Positions 35,725 through 47,412 of a DNA stretch of 64,000 nt are shown one piece after another. How positions within the stretch are numbered: position 1 is the first letter of the stretch; each line of letters begins with the position of its first letter. The notes under the pieces are model-generated. The model had not been told where the DNA came from and did no database searches. It was given only the letters and a program-made list of their open reading frames with translations. Position numbers and translations under genes: made by a program. The stretch spans positions 1,151,527-1,215,526 of the forward strand of contig NW_006921541.1 in NCBI RefSeq assembly GCF_000340215.1, in the 5' to 3' direction. Source of the stretch: Pseudocercospora fijiensis CIRAD86. Lineage: Eukaryota > Ascomycota > Dothideomycetes > Mycosphaerellales > Mycosphaerellaceae.

Positions 35725-37950
35725 ATGGTGCCGGAGCCCGTGATACCTCACCATCCGTCACCCTCACCCTCACCCTCACCTTCACCTTCGCCGTCTCACG
35801 CTGACAACTATGGCACCACGCGTCTAACGACACTCTCGCCCTGCACGTCTCAGCATACCCTATCACGACACAGATCTTTTGCCTCAGAACTTGGACACGA
35901 CGCGGATGACGAACGCTCAACGCCTTCCTCGCCGTCCAGCAGCTGGTCGGGAAGCATAATGGGTCCCGCCACAGAGGAAGACATTCCAGAGCCATCATAT
36001 CCACGCGAAGATACAAGACCAACGTCGGATCGAGAGCTGCTGGGCTTCTACGCATACTCCTTCGCAGCCGAAGTCTTTGTCGTGTGCGGCTTGGGCGCAT
36101 TCGTCCCCATCACCTTGGAAGAGCTCGCGCGAGCATCATCAACTGCTGTGCGTGCAGACGACCACTCAATATCATGTAAGCCGCACACTATCGAGCGAAG
36201 CTCAGCCGTCCACCCTTTTGGATCTCTACTCCTTCCCAGAAGCGATCATGAGCCTCGAAAAGGAGCACAGTGCGTCTTTCGCGTGCTTGGACTGGAAGTC
36301 AACACGGCAAGCTTTGCAATGTACACTTTCTCCATCTCCGTGCTGCTTCAGGCTCTGCTGGTCGTCACCATGTCTGGAGCAGCAGATCACGGCAAGTATC
36401 GGAAATCACTGATGATCGCATTCGCCATCATTGGAGCAGTCGCAACTATGCTGTTTCTACCCCTTACACCTGCCGTATATTTGCTTGGCAGTTTTTGCGC
36501 TATCATCGGAAACGTGTGCTTTGGAGCGAGCTTTGTGCTTTTGAACTCGTTTCTACCCTTGCTTGTGCGATGGCATCCTTCGGTGAGACGAGCATGGACG
36601 GGGCAAGACCGCGAGCGTGAATCGGAGGGTGATTATGAGGTGAGTGAATTCAGTCCGATGAATTCCTTGGCACCTTGGAAGGCGCACCTTCAAGTCTCGG
36701 GTGGCTTCAATGGCTCTCGGGCCATTCTTTGAGTAAGGAGAGGGCGTTGTCCCAGACACGAGCATAGCAGCAAAAGGCCTTCTTTGCGTGCGTCTGCTGA
36801 CTAGGCACTGCAGTATCACAATGGCGACTATCAGCAACAGTCCCAATCACCGATCGCAGATTCGACGACTTCTCTCCTCCACCCGGATGGCTCTACCACT
36901 CCCAATCCACGATCACCATCTATACCATCCACCGAGATGCAGCTTTCCACCAAGATCTCCTCATACGGCATTGGCATTGGCTACTTCGCGGCGGTTGTTG
37001 TGCAGATCCTATCCGTCTTCATCCTCAAAGCTTCCGGCGGCGACCTCTTCTCGCTTCGCCTCGTGCTCTTCATCGTCGGCTCCTGGTGGCTGGCTTTCAC
37101 AGTCCCAGCTGCCTTCCTGCTGAGACCCAGACCTGGACCACCATTGTCCAAAGACGCAGCAAATAGATCCTGGTTGGGATATATAGGCTACTCTTGGAGC
37201 AATCTTGGCAAGACCATCCTGCGAGCACGCAGACTGAAAGATGTAATGCTCTTCCTAGCAGCTTGGTTTATGATATCGGATGCTGTCGCTACAGTGTCCG
37301 GCACAGCAATTCTTTTTGCCAAGACGACCCTCGGCATGGAGTCCTCTGCACTTGCTTTGATCAATGTCATTGTCATCATTTCCGGCATTATCGGTGCTTT
37401 GACCTGGTCAAAGATCTCAAGAACCCTGCAGCTCAACCCCTCGCAAACAATCTTGACATGCATCTGCCTCTTCGAGCTGATCCCAATCTACGGACTGCTT
37501 GGTTACATTCCCGCTATCCGCCGCTTTGGCTCATTTGGTCTCCAGCAGCAATGGGAAATGTATCCTCTCGGTGCAGTCTACGGTCTCGTCCTGGGTGGCC
37601 TCAGCTCCTACTGTCGAAGTCTGTACGGCGAGCTCATCCCACCTGGCAGCGAGGCAGCCTTCTACGCTCTGTACGCTATTACCGACAAGGGTAGCAGCGT
37701 CTTCGGGCCTGCTATTGTCGGTGCCATCGTTGATGCTACTGGCGATATTCGGCCTGCTTTCTGGTTTCTGGCCGTGCTCATCGGCTTGCCCATCCCGCTC
37801 ATGTTCGCAGTCAATGTCGAGAGAGGGAAACGAGAAGGAGAGAAGCTCGCGCGGGAGACCTTGCCAGAGGTTGGGCCGGAACCTGAGGAGCCGATTCTTG
37901 TCCAGGATGCTGACTCTCATGCTGACTATGAGGGTCCGGTCCATCGATAG
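35725..37950 (+). CDS. ATG22: Atg22-type vacuolar amino-acid efflux permease, two exons
   Basis: Membrane protein of the vacuole in the major-facilitator fold; in yeast it exports amino acids released by autophagy. Exon 1 is 35,725-36,639 and exon 2 is 36,814-37,950; the 174-bp intron starts GTGAGT and ends TGCAG. The product is 683 residues with about twelve hydrophobic segments. Family hallmarks are [16 protein letters not shown] and [13 protein letters not shown] before and in the first helix, [18 protein letters not shown], and in exon 2 [36 protein letters not shown] and [17 protein letters not shown]. The first about 75 residues are low-complexity, including a Pro-Ser run from a hexamer DNA repeat (about 35,758-35,790). 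The internal ATG at 35,959 would remove this and may be the real start. Part of the intron is open in frame, so read-through would give a truncated protein. Confidence 0.9.
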
Positions 37951-37982
37951 TACCTGCCATCGAGAACTGTCATTCGCAGTGA

Positions 37983-38540
37983 GGCCTGCGCCTCACTGTC
38001 GAGCACACTGTCGAATGGAATTATTCAGCACGGGTTCAGTCTGGACAAGGTCGCGCACCTTCTTTTGAGGGACCTTTCCAGAAACTTGTACAACTGGGGT
38101 ATCCTCCAAAAGCTGTTCAGCAGCAAGACTTGCTCCCAGTCAATGACGAGCCAAAGCCGAAGCGGCAAGACAACCAGCCAGACCCAGTGATGGACGAGCC
38201 AGAGCTCCCCAATGACGAGCCCACTGACGAGCCAGTGGAGACAATCTCTCTCAATTCTCATGCCTTCGAAGCCTTCGAATATATGCTCAGCCTTACTGGT
38301 GAACCGCCAGCTGCTACAGTTGCCTGGATCAAGGTGACGCACGGTGTGGAAAAGGCTGGCTTCATCATCACGAGCGGCAAGCGAGGATCGGCTCGGCTTT
38401 TCCAACGTTGTAATCTCAAGCTCACTCGCCAAGAACCTCATCCTGTTACATACTGGACAATCGCGCAAGCCAGAAGCTTTGAGGGATATTTGATGCGGAA
38501 GCTTGATGATGATGCAAGAATTGAGATTGTCGAGGAGTGA
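37983..38540 (+). CDS. Unrecognised acidic protein, probably the last exon(s) of a gene
   Basis: The frame is open from 37,983 to the TGA at 38,538-38,540 and reads like protein: an acidic, Asp-Glu-Pro-repeating stretch, then about 80 residues of mixed composition ending ARIEIVEE. There is no ATG before 38,190, so either the protein starts there (116 residues) or an upstream exon exists that I could not place. It starts only about 30 bases after the ATG22 stop. A 194-codon minus-strand ORF overlaps it but has little to recommend it. No family recognised. Confidence 0.35.
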   Translation, partial: GLRLTVEHTVEWNYSARVQSGQGRAPSFEGPFQKLVQLGYPPKAVQQQDLLPVNDEPKPKRQDNQPDPVMDEPELPNDEPTDEPVETISLNSHAFEAFEYMLSLTGEPPAATVAWIKVTHGVEKAGFIITSGKRGSARLFQRCNLKLTRQEPHPVTYWTIAQARSFEGYLMRKLDDDARIEIVEE

Positions 38541-39020
38541 ATGAAGGCCATCGAAAGGAGTTGGCGTGTATGACAATGGAAACGGGATTTCTGACACTAG
38601 AAGGGACATTGGCGCATGTCTGACGACTTCAGCTGAACGGTGTTCCGTAGTCCATTGTGCATTTTATGAAGAATTTCTATGCTTGAGCTGTCCTTCATGA
38701 TCAAGTCGCATTTGAAGCTCGCTGTCGTCGAAGCGGAGCGGAGATTTCACCATGCCAAGCCCGACCAACGCCCTTGCGCATGCGTCCATGTCTTCTCCCG
38801 ACAGCATGCCTTATTCCTTCCTTTGCATTTTAGTCAGATCAACTGTATCCCAAGCAAATACGCATTGCCAGTATGGGAATGCCATCATCATATCTGGCAA
38901 TATCAGGTCTGGACCAGTCCAACGCATGAGACGTTCATGATATCGCGTAGTCGATAGCAAATCCGCGACCGGGATGGGGATGGGGATCTTTGACCGTAGC
39001 TCTCACGTGTACGGAGTATA

Positions 39021-39310
39021 TCAACAATACAATACCACGACGAACGAGTGTTGAAGCAAGTCCCTGTAGTCTCCCTCCGAACTCTCGCCCTTTGGCGCTG
39101 CCTGCACTGCTCTTGCGGCTGCACAAAGTCCTACGACCATCGTACTCAGCACGACAGTCACGATAGGCACACAGGTTTCCACCATTCCTGCTGTTGCTAC
39201 TACCACTGCAAGTCCCTCCTCGAGACGCAAGTTGACTCCAATGCCTTGGTTGAAATCATCCGTCTCCTTTCCCTGCACAATAGCGGCATATGCTTCCTGA
39301 ATGGCGCTGC
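39021..39310 (-). CDS. Possible exon of an unrecognised small membrane protein
   Basis: On the minus strand a frame reads SAIQEAYAAIVQGKETDDF and then a strongly hydrophobic Val/Ala-rich segment of about 45 residues, ending at a TGA at 39,021. Just upstream is a branch-site-like GCTGAT followed by CAG, so this could be a last exon starting near 39,310. I could not find the preceding exon; the region upstream is also the leader of the plus-strand gene at 39,702. Low confidence. Confidence 0.22.
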
Positions 39311-39701
39311 GCTGCGCATGTGATCAGCACAAGGAATGTTCTTGTCGCTGCTCGTGCTTCATCACAGCATGTTTGAGTGTCTTCGTTCTGGAGAGCGAAT
39401 GGCCAGCTCCCTTCCGCGGAGCTTCCCATGTGAAGTTCCACAGACCGCATGCTGGTCCGGGCTCGCCAGTCTCTCCAGTTGACCTTTTGAAAAACGAACG
39501 ACGCAGGTTCTTGCTTCATACGATCTTGCTACCTACGACAGACTCGCAAAACGGAACGTCCGACTCGCAAGAGCAATCTGGCTGCTGGCGCAGTCATGCT
39601 GAGCCCAGTCACGCATATCTTCGAGCTGCAGATATAGCGCTCTTACTCGAGTGTTCATACAAAATACCCAATCTGCATTCGACCACACACTTCTTACAAC
39701 C

Positions 39702-41209
39702 ATGGCAGACTCGTCGCCGCCGCGCGCCGAGGAGAACACCAAGGCCAACCGTCATGGCAACGGAGAATGTCCCATCCTATCTTGCGACTTCGGAAAAGGT
39801 CCTGGCAAGGAGAAGAATCGACACGACGTCTTCGCCCATCTGCGTAAGAAGCACTACATTACTGACTTACCGCAGCGCCCCCAGTCTGCAGTTAGTTTTG
39901 TTGAGCACAATAAGGCTTGCTTGGAGCATTTCGGCAAGTGGGCTGATGAGCATGGTGTCGAACATGAGGGCGAAAAGTTCTTCAAGTACGCGATAGCACC
40001 TGTGAAACGCAATCCTCCCAAGAAAGCAAAAGTTCAAGCTGGTGTGGCAGCTGGCGGATCCGCTGTTGGTTTCCCGCCGACGCAGACTCCACACCAGCCA
40101 GAAAATGTCCTACCGTCATCTGTTATCCCAGCAGGTGTGGCAGCTGGTGGATCTGCTTTCGCTTTCCCGCCGATGCGAGCTCCATACCGGCCAGAAAATG
40201 TCCTGCCGGCATCTGTTATCCCAGCAGGTGTGGCAGCTGGCGGATCCGCTGTTGGTTTCCCGCCAATGCAGGCTCTATACCAGCCAGAAACATTCCTGCC
40301 GCCATCTATTGTCCCAGCAGATACTCCCTGGTATGGGCAGAGAAGAGCAGCCTTGCTCTACCCTGAGTCTGCGGATGGGGAGGAGGAGGAGAACGACGAG
40401 GAGGACGACGACTGTAGTGCCATTCCTGACAATGCAGAGTACGGTATTGTCCCTGAAGAAAAGCCAGAACTGAGCCATATCATCTCGCAGCTTCGAGCTG
40501 GTTCAAGGTGAGCACTCCCGCTATATCTTCACGTGTACTCCTTAACTGATTCGATACTCCACTCCACAGATCTTTGACCTCAACGCTGCCCGAACTTCGC
40601 CGCATTCTCGATCAAGGACTGCACCACCAGCTCATCGATGCCTTCGTGAGCGTCCTCGGCGGTAGAGTAAGAGTAAGTGATCTGAGGCACGACTCAGCAT
40701 ACCGCTCGCTCCTCCTCGCTCTCCTCATCCTGCACGCTTCCGAAACGTCTCGCTCTGGTCATTTCCCAACATCCTTGATTACGAAGATCGAGACATACAG
40801 GCTCTGGCTGACCCAGCAGTCTGATCTCGACTGTCCTCATCATCTCTACAAGCTCTACTGTGGTGGATATCGAGCAGAGAATGGGTTCTTCGATGTCATG
40901 TATGGCATCTACGTGGAAGTCATGACTCGGACTAATATCGAAACGGTCCCGTTGATTGACTTTAGATCTATCGTCACCGAGCTTGGCGGCGAGGAGGAGG
41001 GGAAGCATGCTGCAGCTTTTAGGGATCAGTATCGAGAGCTTCTGATTAAGGACTACGAGCTACTCAAGACTTGTCTCATCAAGGCTATGAAGGCTTGGCT
41101 GGAGGACTACTCGCATTTCAACCAAGCTTTCTTCCAACATCTTGTCTTTGAGCTCGATGCTGAAGAGGAGGCGAGGGATCGCATGAGAAGGGAGAGACAG
41201 GTTCAGTGA
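39702..41209 (+). CDS. Unrecognised protein with N-terminal zinc-finger-like motif and tandem repeats
   Basis: Two exons, 39,702-40,507 and 40,570-41,209; the 62-bp intron runs from GTGAGC to CCACAG. The product is 481 residues. Near the N-terminus is a C2H2-like pattern: C23, C28, H46, H51. Residues about 114-206 are three tandem copies of a 31-residue unit containing PAGVAAGGSA and PPM, with GFPP or AFPP; it is rich in Pro, Ala and Gly. An acidic Glu/Asp run (about 227-240) follows, then a mostly helical C-terminal part of about 210 residues with no known motif. A role in DNA or protein binding is possible but not shown. Same orientation as ATG22. Confidence 0.65.
40041..40319 (+). repeat. 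In-frame tandem repeat, 3 x 93 bp
   Basis: Units start at 40,041, 40,134 and 40,227. Each encodes 31 residues and keeps the reading frame. The copies are highly similar, so the array is probably recent or homogenised and could vary between strains. Confidence 0.9.
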
Positions 41210-41521
41210 TCCCAGACCGTCGTGGAGGACGAAGCGAGGGCGCGCGAGAGGAGAAGGAGAGCTAGGCTAGCTCGTGATGGAATGTCATTGAATGTGATTC
41301 TGGTTCTAGGCATGGACCCACGATACAACGCCAATCCCACACTGGTAATGCAAGAGTCCTGTGATCCGCTTGCAAGTCATTGTGGATGGTAATGATTACC
41401 CAAATAGCTCACTGACAGAGTTCTGAACTGAGGCTGAGTGGCCCCACCAGCTCTTTGAAATCAGCATGTTTGCATCGCTTCCAAACATGCACAGGAGAAA
41501 ATGTCCAACTCCTCTCGAAAC

Positions 41522-42205
41522 TCAAGTCCAGCTTGTACCCTGATGCGTTCTCGTCTGCTGGCACTGCAACTGTCCCACGTTCCTCCACAGTTGTTCGCTT
41601 TCTCTCCACCGATCAATCACCGGCCGACATGCGACTGCGAAGGCACCAGCCTGATCATCCTTGAGCTTGTCATCGTGGCCAGAGCAGAACATCTGTTTGA
41701 AGCCGACCGCCAGCTCTGCTTCCAATTCGGGACCGATGAGATTGATGTTTGCAGATGCGCCGAGGACCCCGGCAAGACCTCTCAGGTACGTATCCTGCAC
41801 ATAGGGGATAAATGTCCAAGTCTCGCATTGAGGCGAGCTGGTGGCCGGGCCTGCGTATATGCATCGAAAGCGGGCGTAGGATGTGCTCGGCAGGTCTACG
41901 GCTGAAGTCATCGGCACTCTGAAGTCCATTCGCTTCGACCGGAGAGATATCTTGACGGGAAGGAGAGACAAGAGCTCCTTGTAAGCCGGTCGGAACAGAG
42001 CTGGGAACTGTTTGAGTTGAAGTAAAGCCTGCAATTCCCTATGCGGGAATGGCTGTCTCTCGATGTTGCCTCGGAGGTATTGATTGACTTCCCGCTCCAG
42101 GTATTCGAGCTCCTGGTCTAGTTGGTAGAAGATGTCATCTGGTTCGGCCGAAGGCTCAGCAGCGTCGGCTGGACCCATCATGCGAGGCAGAGGTGTCAGA
42201 CTCAT
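41522..42205 (-). CDS. Unrecognised protein, 227 residues
   Basis: ATG at 42,205 (MSLTPLPRMM), stop at 41,522. The frame is open further upstream, but the 82 extra codons look non-coding. The N-terminal third is acidic and predicted helical (YQLDQELEYLEREVNQYL). The middle (FPALFRPAYKELLSLLP, CETWTFIPYVQDTYLRGL) looks like folded protein. The last about 30 codons look less protein-like, and a second minus-strand frame continues at 41,609-41,409, so a frame change or missed intron near 41,610 is possible. No family recognised. It is convergent with the gene at 39,702. Confidence 0.45.
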   Translation of the reverse strand: MSLTPLPRMMGPADAAEPSAEPDDIFYQLDQELEYLEREVNQYLRGNIERQPFPHRELQALLQLKQFPALFRPAYKELLSLLPVKISLRSKRMDFRVPMTSAVDLPSTSYARFRCIYAGPATSSPQCETWTFIPYVQDTYLRGLAGVLGASANINLIGPELEAELAVGFKQMFCSGHDDKLKDDQAGAFAVACRPVIDRWRESEQLWRNVGQLQCQQTRTHQGTSWT

Positions 42206-43312
42206 TTTGGTCGTCTTTGAGGTCTTTCGACCAGACTCGGAAAGGAGCCCCCGAAGACATCTTGTGCGGTCGGGGTCCCGGGTCCATGATTGCGAACTTT
42301 CGTGGTACTTACTGATGGGCAAGGTCAACGTCACCGAGCAACGTGCGTTGAAGGCATCTGCGGTTGACTGTTCTACAGAACAGTTGCAGCGCAGCGCAGC
42401 GCAAGCGCCGACCTCCATGCAGAACTCCGTACACCCTGTCAGTTCGTGCACCCTGTCAGTGCGTAGCCGCCGACCTTTCGAAGCTCATACCACCAACCTG
42501 CTCGATGATCGATTCGCATCTCGTATTCGTCTCGCAGTGTTGCGAGAAGACCTGATCTGCCCGCTTTCGTGTTGTTTGATGCCGTTTTGGCGGATCGCTC
42601 AGCTCGCTTTGTCGGTCATACCGAACCTGTTGCAACCATTGGCACTGCAGCAAACATTGCCCCAGCAGGACTTCTGTGCATGCATGATCCGCTGCCGTTT
42701 CCCGCAGACACAAGCAACGCCCTCTTGCTTGCCCTAAGCTGTTCGTGGTCACCGACTGAAGGCCTCCATGGACTGGCTCATTTGGTGTTTCCGAATGTCG
42801 ATTGTTTGGCTGCACGCAATCAACTCCGACTTTTTCATTCGCTTTTTGGCTGTCATAGCATGTGTTGGAGCAAGCATGTGGCTGCTCTCGCTCACCGTGA
42901 CACAGCAGCGCCAATTACTATATCCCAAGCAGGCGTCTGTCGTTAGAAGCACGGCAGCGTAGCCGATTGTCTAGTTGTGACCTGGCGTACGTCACTGTGC
43001 GTGTTGTCAGGCTTCCTGGCTTCCATCCAAGGAGTCTAGACTCACGTCTCACACGAGCATCAATACGACCAAGGCGTTGATTTGGCCAGTTCCGTGTAAG
43101 AGACGTTCTTGCATCTATGCTCATTGCTGGCCGTGAAACTCTGTTGTAGACGCGGGCCAAGTCAAGACAGGTTGCTACACAGTGGCCGTGCGCACTTCTC
43201 GAAATCACAATCGCCTGAAGTCTTCGCCGTCAAGGCCGAAGAGTCATTCACTCGCTTCATAGCGGACATATGGAAAGTACATACAACATAGCTCCAAAGC
43301 TATTTCATCTCA
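42206..43312. other. Intergenic, nothing recognised
   Basis: 1.1 kb between two minus-strand genes. Short ORFs only, with no domains. It should contain the promoter of the 41,522-42,205 gene and the terminator of the receptor gene. Confidence 0.5.
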
Positions 43313-44944
43313 TCATCTTTTCAGGTTCGCGAAGGCTGAATAGCCCGAGTTGATCATTTGCTCGATCGCGGCATCTTGACTTCCTCTCGGCGCTGCCGGA
43401 GTGATCTCTAGCTGTGCCCTACGAGTAGCCAGACGATCAGAATCCGTGGAAGATCTCTCGGGCAGCTCTCGAACGACAGGCTCCTTTGGCCCGGGACCAC
43501 CGTGTCCGTGGAGTTTGGCAGTGCCATCGGAGAACGAGTTCAGGCGCATCTCGTAGTTCCGATCCTGTCTTCGTTCCGCGCTCTTCATCATTGCGGAGTT
43601 CTTGCCATAGCTGCTGAATTGTTTGCCGGTAATCTTTGTGTATGATCTCTGGAGAAGTCCTGCAACGGCCGGCATGCACGCGCACACAACGCCGAGGTTG
43701 ATCTCAACATTACTCCAGATTGCAATGGGGTTGTATTGGTAGGTGACATTGGGATCTTCGCCCCAGACGGCAAGAGTGCGCAGTCGGATGATACTGCAGA
43801 AAGTGACCAGCAGTCCGATGGTGAATGTGAGTACGACGGCAATCTTCTTTCTGGTAGGAATCGATAGAGACCACAGCTTTGGCACCGGCAGGAGAATGGT
43901 CATGATGTCAAACATGATGTTGAGGCCAGCCGTCGCGAAGATGAGAGCATTCAGGTTGACGCATGTCCCTCTGCATCCAAACGTCAGTATTGTTCCTCTA
44001 CGAGCTCACTGTTTCGAGACTTGCTCATGCTGACCATCCCAGCGAGTCCAGGAGAACGAGATGGGTTGGCACTGCAAGCCAAGGACCACCATACAGATCA
44101 GCGTAAAGAACCCAAGCAGGGTCATCAAGATGTAGCAAGATCTGCGAAACCATAGGGCAGACCTTCCTCGACTCTCCGGCCACATGCGGAGGTAGAGCAG
44201 CAGAATGGACATTTTGACCAGCGCAATCTCGACAACATAGGTATATTCCGAGACGTAAAAGTTGTACAGAATCTTGGTGATTTGATAATCCGGGTTCGGC
44301 AGCATCCAGATATCCTGGCCTAGACCAGTGTGTGTCATCACATCGAGAATGATGTCGGATGGGATGAGCATGATCCAACAAAGAAGAATGGTCCAGTCAT
44401 CCCAACCGAAACCGCTTCCATTGAAACGTTCCAGTCGCGAAAGAAATCGTGCGGCGACTCCGATGGTGGCAATGGCGAACATGTTCCAGGAAACTCGCCG
44501 TGTAAGTCCTCCTTCATCACGAACTGGTTCCTTGCAGGATATGGCAGAGTATCTTCTGGTCTCTGTAGTAAGAAAGCGTCAGTCGACGACCAGTCAACTG
44601 CATGCACGGAGCTCACATACCCAGTGCTTCTACTGTCGTGCAGTTCGCCGTCAGACACAATGTCACGGCCTGTGCAAAAGGTTGACTTGTACACAGACAA
44701 GCAGCGTCCGTTGGACTGCAGCCCGATAGCGGCATGCCTTGCGCCAGACATTGTTGCTAATTGCAGAGTCAGAGCGCGCTTTCGATATTTCTGATCTGGT
44801 GATACATACTGAACAGGTCGAGAGTGTGGGCAGCTCCGGTTGTTGCGTCGTCGAATCTCTAGCAGATAGTGGTCTTTCGACAGCAAAGCCAGCAGCAGAT
44901 GTGCATAGCACCAAGAGCGCGCTGAATGAGACGAAGCCTCGCAT
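43313..44944 (-). CDS. PTH11-type receptor with N-terminal CFEM domain, four exons
   Basis: Plasma-membrane seven-helix protein of the fungal Pth11 class, in which CFEM-bearing members are candidate surface sensors. Exons: 44,944-44,810; 44,756-44,621; 44,562 to about 44,035; about 43,968 to 43,313. The product is about 484 residues. It has a signal peptide (residues 1-21) and a complete CFEM set of eight cysteines: C44, C48, C58, C65, C67, C79, C84, C100. These appear only when introns 1 (53 bp) and 2 (58 bp) are removed. Seven hydrophobic helices follow, with the family's WDDWTIL and RWDG regions, then a polar cytoplasmic tail. Intron 3 is ambiguous: 44,034-43,969 (66 bp, GTCAGC...GCAGAG), or 44,009-43,971 (39 bp, GTGAGC...TGCAG), which would keep the WDGQHE segment and add nine residues. 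Both are in frame. Ligand and role are unknown. Confidence 0.88.
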
Positions 44945-46052
44945 TGTGCCTGGCGGTTCTGAAGACACGACAGCACGAAGAGGGCCAACGTGCCGTATTA
45001 AAGCCGAGAGAGCTGGGTCGCTGTCAAGGCCTCAGGTACTACACAGCCCGCGGTGCCTACAAGAGACTTCTGCGTTCCTCTCCTTACAAACCTGTTCAAG
45101 GAAAGGCGAGGGCTAAGCGCAGCTCGTAATCTTTTGTTGCGTTGCGACCGCACACGAAGTCCGAGAGCAAGCGTTCTGAGGAATGTGTCAACGTTTGCTG
45201 CCAATCTCAATGACAAGACAACAAGTGCACGGGTAGTGGTCCATCCCGAGGCTCAAGAAAACACTTTTGGTGAAATAATAGGAGGCTGCTTGAGGAAGAT
45301 GTGCCAAAGGCTCTCCTGCGCGGTGCGCTGGGGGAACACGTTCCGTGGCTTAAGGAAGCCTGTTCGCGTCGTAGCCGCGCCGTTGGAGGTTGTGGAAACT
45401 TGAAAGATCTGCGTCTGCTCGGAGAATATGATTTCACTTCTAATGGTTTTGTTTTGCCTGGTGAGACTCGGCTTAACGGTCTGTTTCATATCCAAGGAGT
45501 CAGCTATTAGGTTGAATCTGCAAGACCGGCGCTGGACGTTGGCTCAGTCTCCGGACTAGTGCCTAAAGGAGGCGTCTGCATAGGATGGCCACCAATGGTA
45601 GAATTCCCAATTCAAGTTTGAGTTTATGCTTACTCCATTCGCGTGCTGCGTATTAGATGAAACAAGAGGGGCGTCAAACTGTTTTCATCAGAGTGCGTGG
45701 GCTGTTGTATTGATCGTCAAACGGCCGGGACACATCACATCGAATAGATGAGCTTCAACGTCAGCAGCAGCCCTTGTCTGCGCCACAACACTGTAGCGCG
45801 TGCGATTGCTAGCTGATGTGGTGCCGCATTGCCGAATGTGATTCTCTGAGGGGAACTGCAAAGGATGTCGTGATAGAGATTGAGGAGACAACAATATGGC
45901 GGACATGAATTTGCTACTTCCGCTGCAATAGGATTAACACAGGGGGTGAAGTTTGGTATAAAAAGGAGTGCTCTATCGTAGCTGTGGATGTGGGAACACA
46001 ATGTAGAGGTAACAGAACCAATGGTGCGGCCTGCCTCGCAAGCAGCCGTAGC
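44945..46052. other. Intergenic, nothing recognised
   Basis: 1.1 kb between the receptor's start and the peroxidase's stop. It should hold the receptor promoter and leader. No further gene, repeat or RNA is recognised. Confidence 0.5.
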
Positions 46053-47412
46053 TTAATAGTTGGTCGCTGGACCAGTGGGGCAGTACTTGTGGCCAGGATA
46101 TTGATTGAACAGACTCTGGTCAAATTTGTCCACAATAGGACAGTCCAGACCAGACGTAATTGGTTTGATGAAGTCGGTCACCAGGCTTGTGATCGGTGAA
46201 AGCTCATTCAACAGGAGGTTCGCAGAGTCGGGAATGAGCGACTGGGCAAGCTGAGCATAGAAACAGCTTGCCTTTGGGTTCTTGGGATCGAACAAGTTCG
46301 CAGCATTCATCGCGCCGCCTGTAAGATCCTCTAACTCCACCCCGGTAAACGTGTTGACGCCGTTCGTGTTTCCACCTAAGTAGAAGCTCTCCGGGTATGC
46401 GGTGTATTGAACACCAACGTCGGAGTCTGCATTGGGAATATCGTAGCTGTTGAGCGTAGGTCTGCGGTACCAATTGTCGGGTATCCGTTCTTGGCCGGGA
46501 AGCCATTTGAAGTCTGGGTAATCTCCTTCAACTGCGAAGAATTCTTTGAACATCTTTCCGTCCAGCCAACCGGCTGGCTCTTCCGCACTGTGGTTACTCA
46601 TCAAGTTGATGACGAACAAATACGCCGCAGGCGCAACAATGACTCCAGAGAAAGGAGCCGAGAAGAAGTAAGGGTTGGTCTCTACAGACTGCTTGCCTTT
46701 AGCAGCAAAGTCCTGGGCCAAGCCATCAAGAGTGTAGCGATCGTCAGACATGCCAGTCTCGTACGCCTGCTTGAATCTCGAGAGATCCAGACTATGCGCA
46801 TCGCCGTTATTGGTGTACGCGTCGGGTCGACCGATAGACATGTCGCTTTCGTAAGTATTGTGCGCATACGAGATTCCTTGTGCCTGACCAAGAAGGCCCT
46901 CCGTAAGGGCATTACCAGGCGGCGGCCCTCCGATTGACCAGGTTCCAAGAACAGGATCTCCGTTCATGATAATGGCGTAGGCTCCGAGGAAACCAGCAAG
47001 ACCAGGTCCCATGCCGAACGCTGCATCCATTCCAACAATAGTCTCGGTCAGCGTAGTGACACCGCTTCGGCTCAAAAATCCATGATTAGCGGCCGCATTC
47101 AGCTAATACCAAAGTCAGCACTCGACCAATTCGAAAATGCAGATTCGCAGATCTTACACCTGGGCAAGGTCCTCGAATCTCATCAGCGGCAGGGCTGGCA
47201 TAAGCGTGATCACCAGTGGTTGAGACATATTGGTCCTTTGCGTCGAAAGTAAGGCAGGGAATGTTTCCACAATTCGTTCGCGCTTTACTCAATGCTTTCG
47301 CGACATCAGAAGCAGCGGTAGGAACCTGTCGCTTCTGGCTTATGTCCTCCGGAACAAATGGGTACGCCAGAGCGTGAAGTGAGAGGCACAGCCCCAAGAT
47401 ACTGTGCTTCAT
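46053..47412 (-). CDS. Secreted heme-thiolate peroxidase (chloroperoxidase/unspecific peroxygenase family)
   Basis: Probable extracellular heme enzyme of the peroxidase family 2, which uses hydrogen peroxide to halogenate, oxidise or oxygenate organic substrates. Exons 47,412-47,158 and 47,102-46,053; the 55-bp intron begins GTAAGA and ends ATTAG. The product is 434 residues. A signal peptide covers about residues 1-17, ending ALAYP. The heme-ligating cysteine is C83 in GPCPG, and the splice restores the hallmark GPCPGLNAAANHGF. The distal acid-base glutamate is probably E170 in HNTYESDMS. An upstream in-frame ATG at 47,424 would add four residues; I chose 47,412 for its better context (A at -3). 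The C-terminal about 180 residues match the longer fungal subgroup. It is next to the receptor gene on the same strand. Substrate cannot be inferred. Confidence 0.9.

Noticed and set aside
36181..36292. Possible intron in ATG22 exon 1 (GTAAGC near 36,175)
   Set aside because: No acceptor keeps the frame with a sensible junction, and the open frame leads directly into the conserved [13 protein letters not shown] segment; relatives also have a variable loop here.
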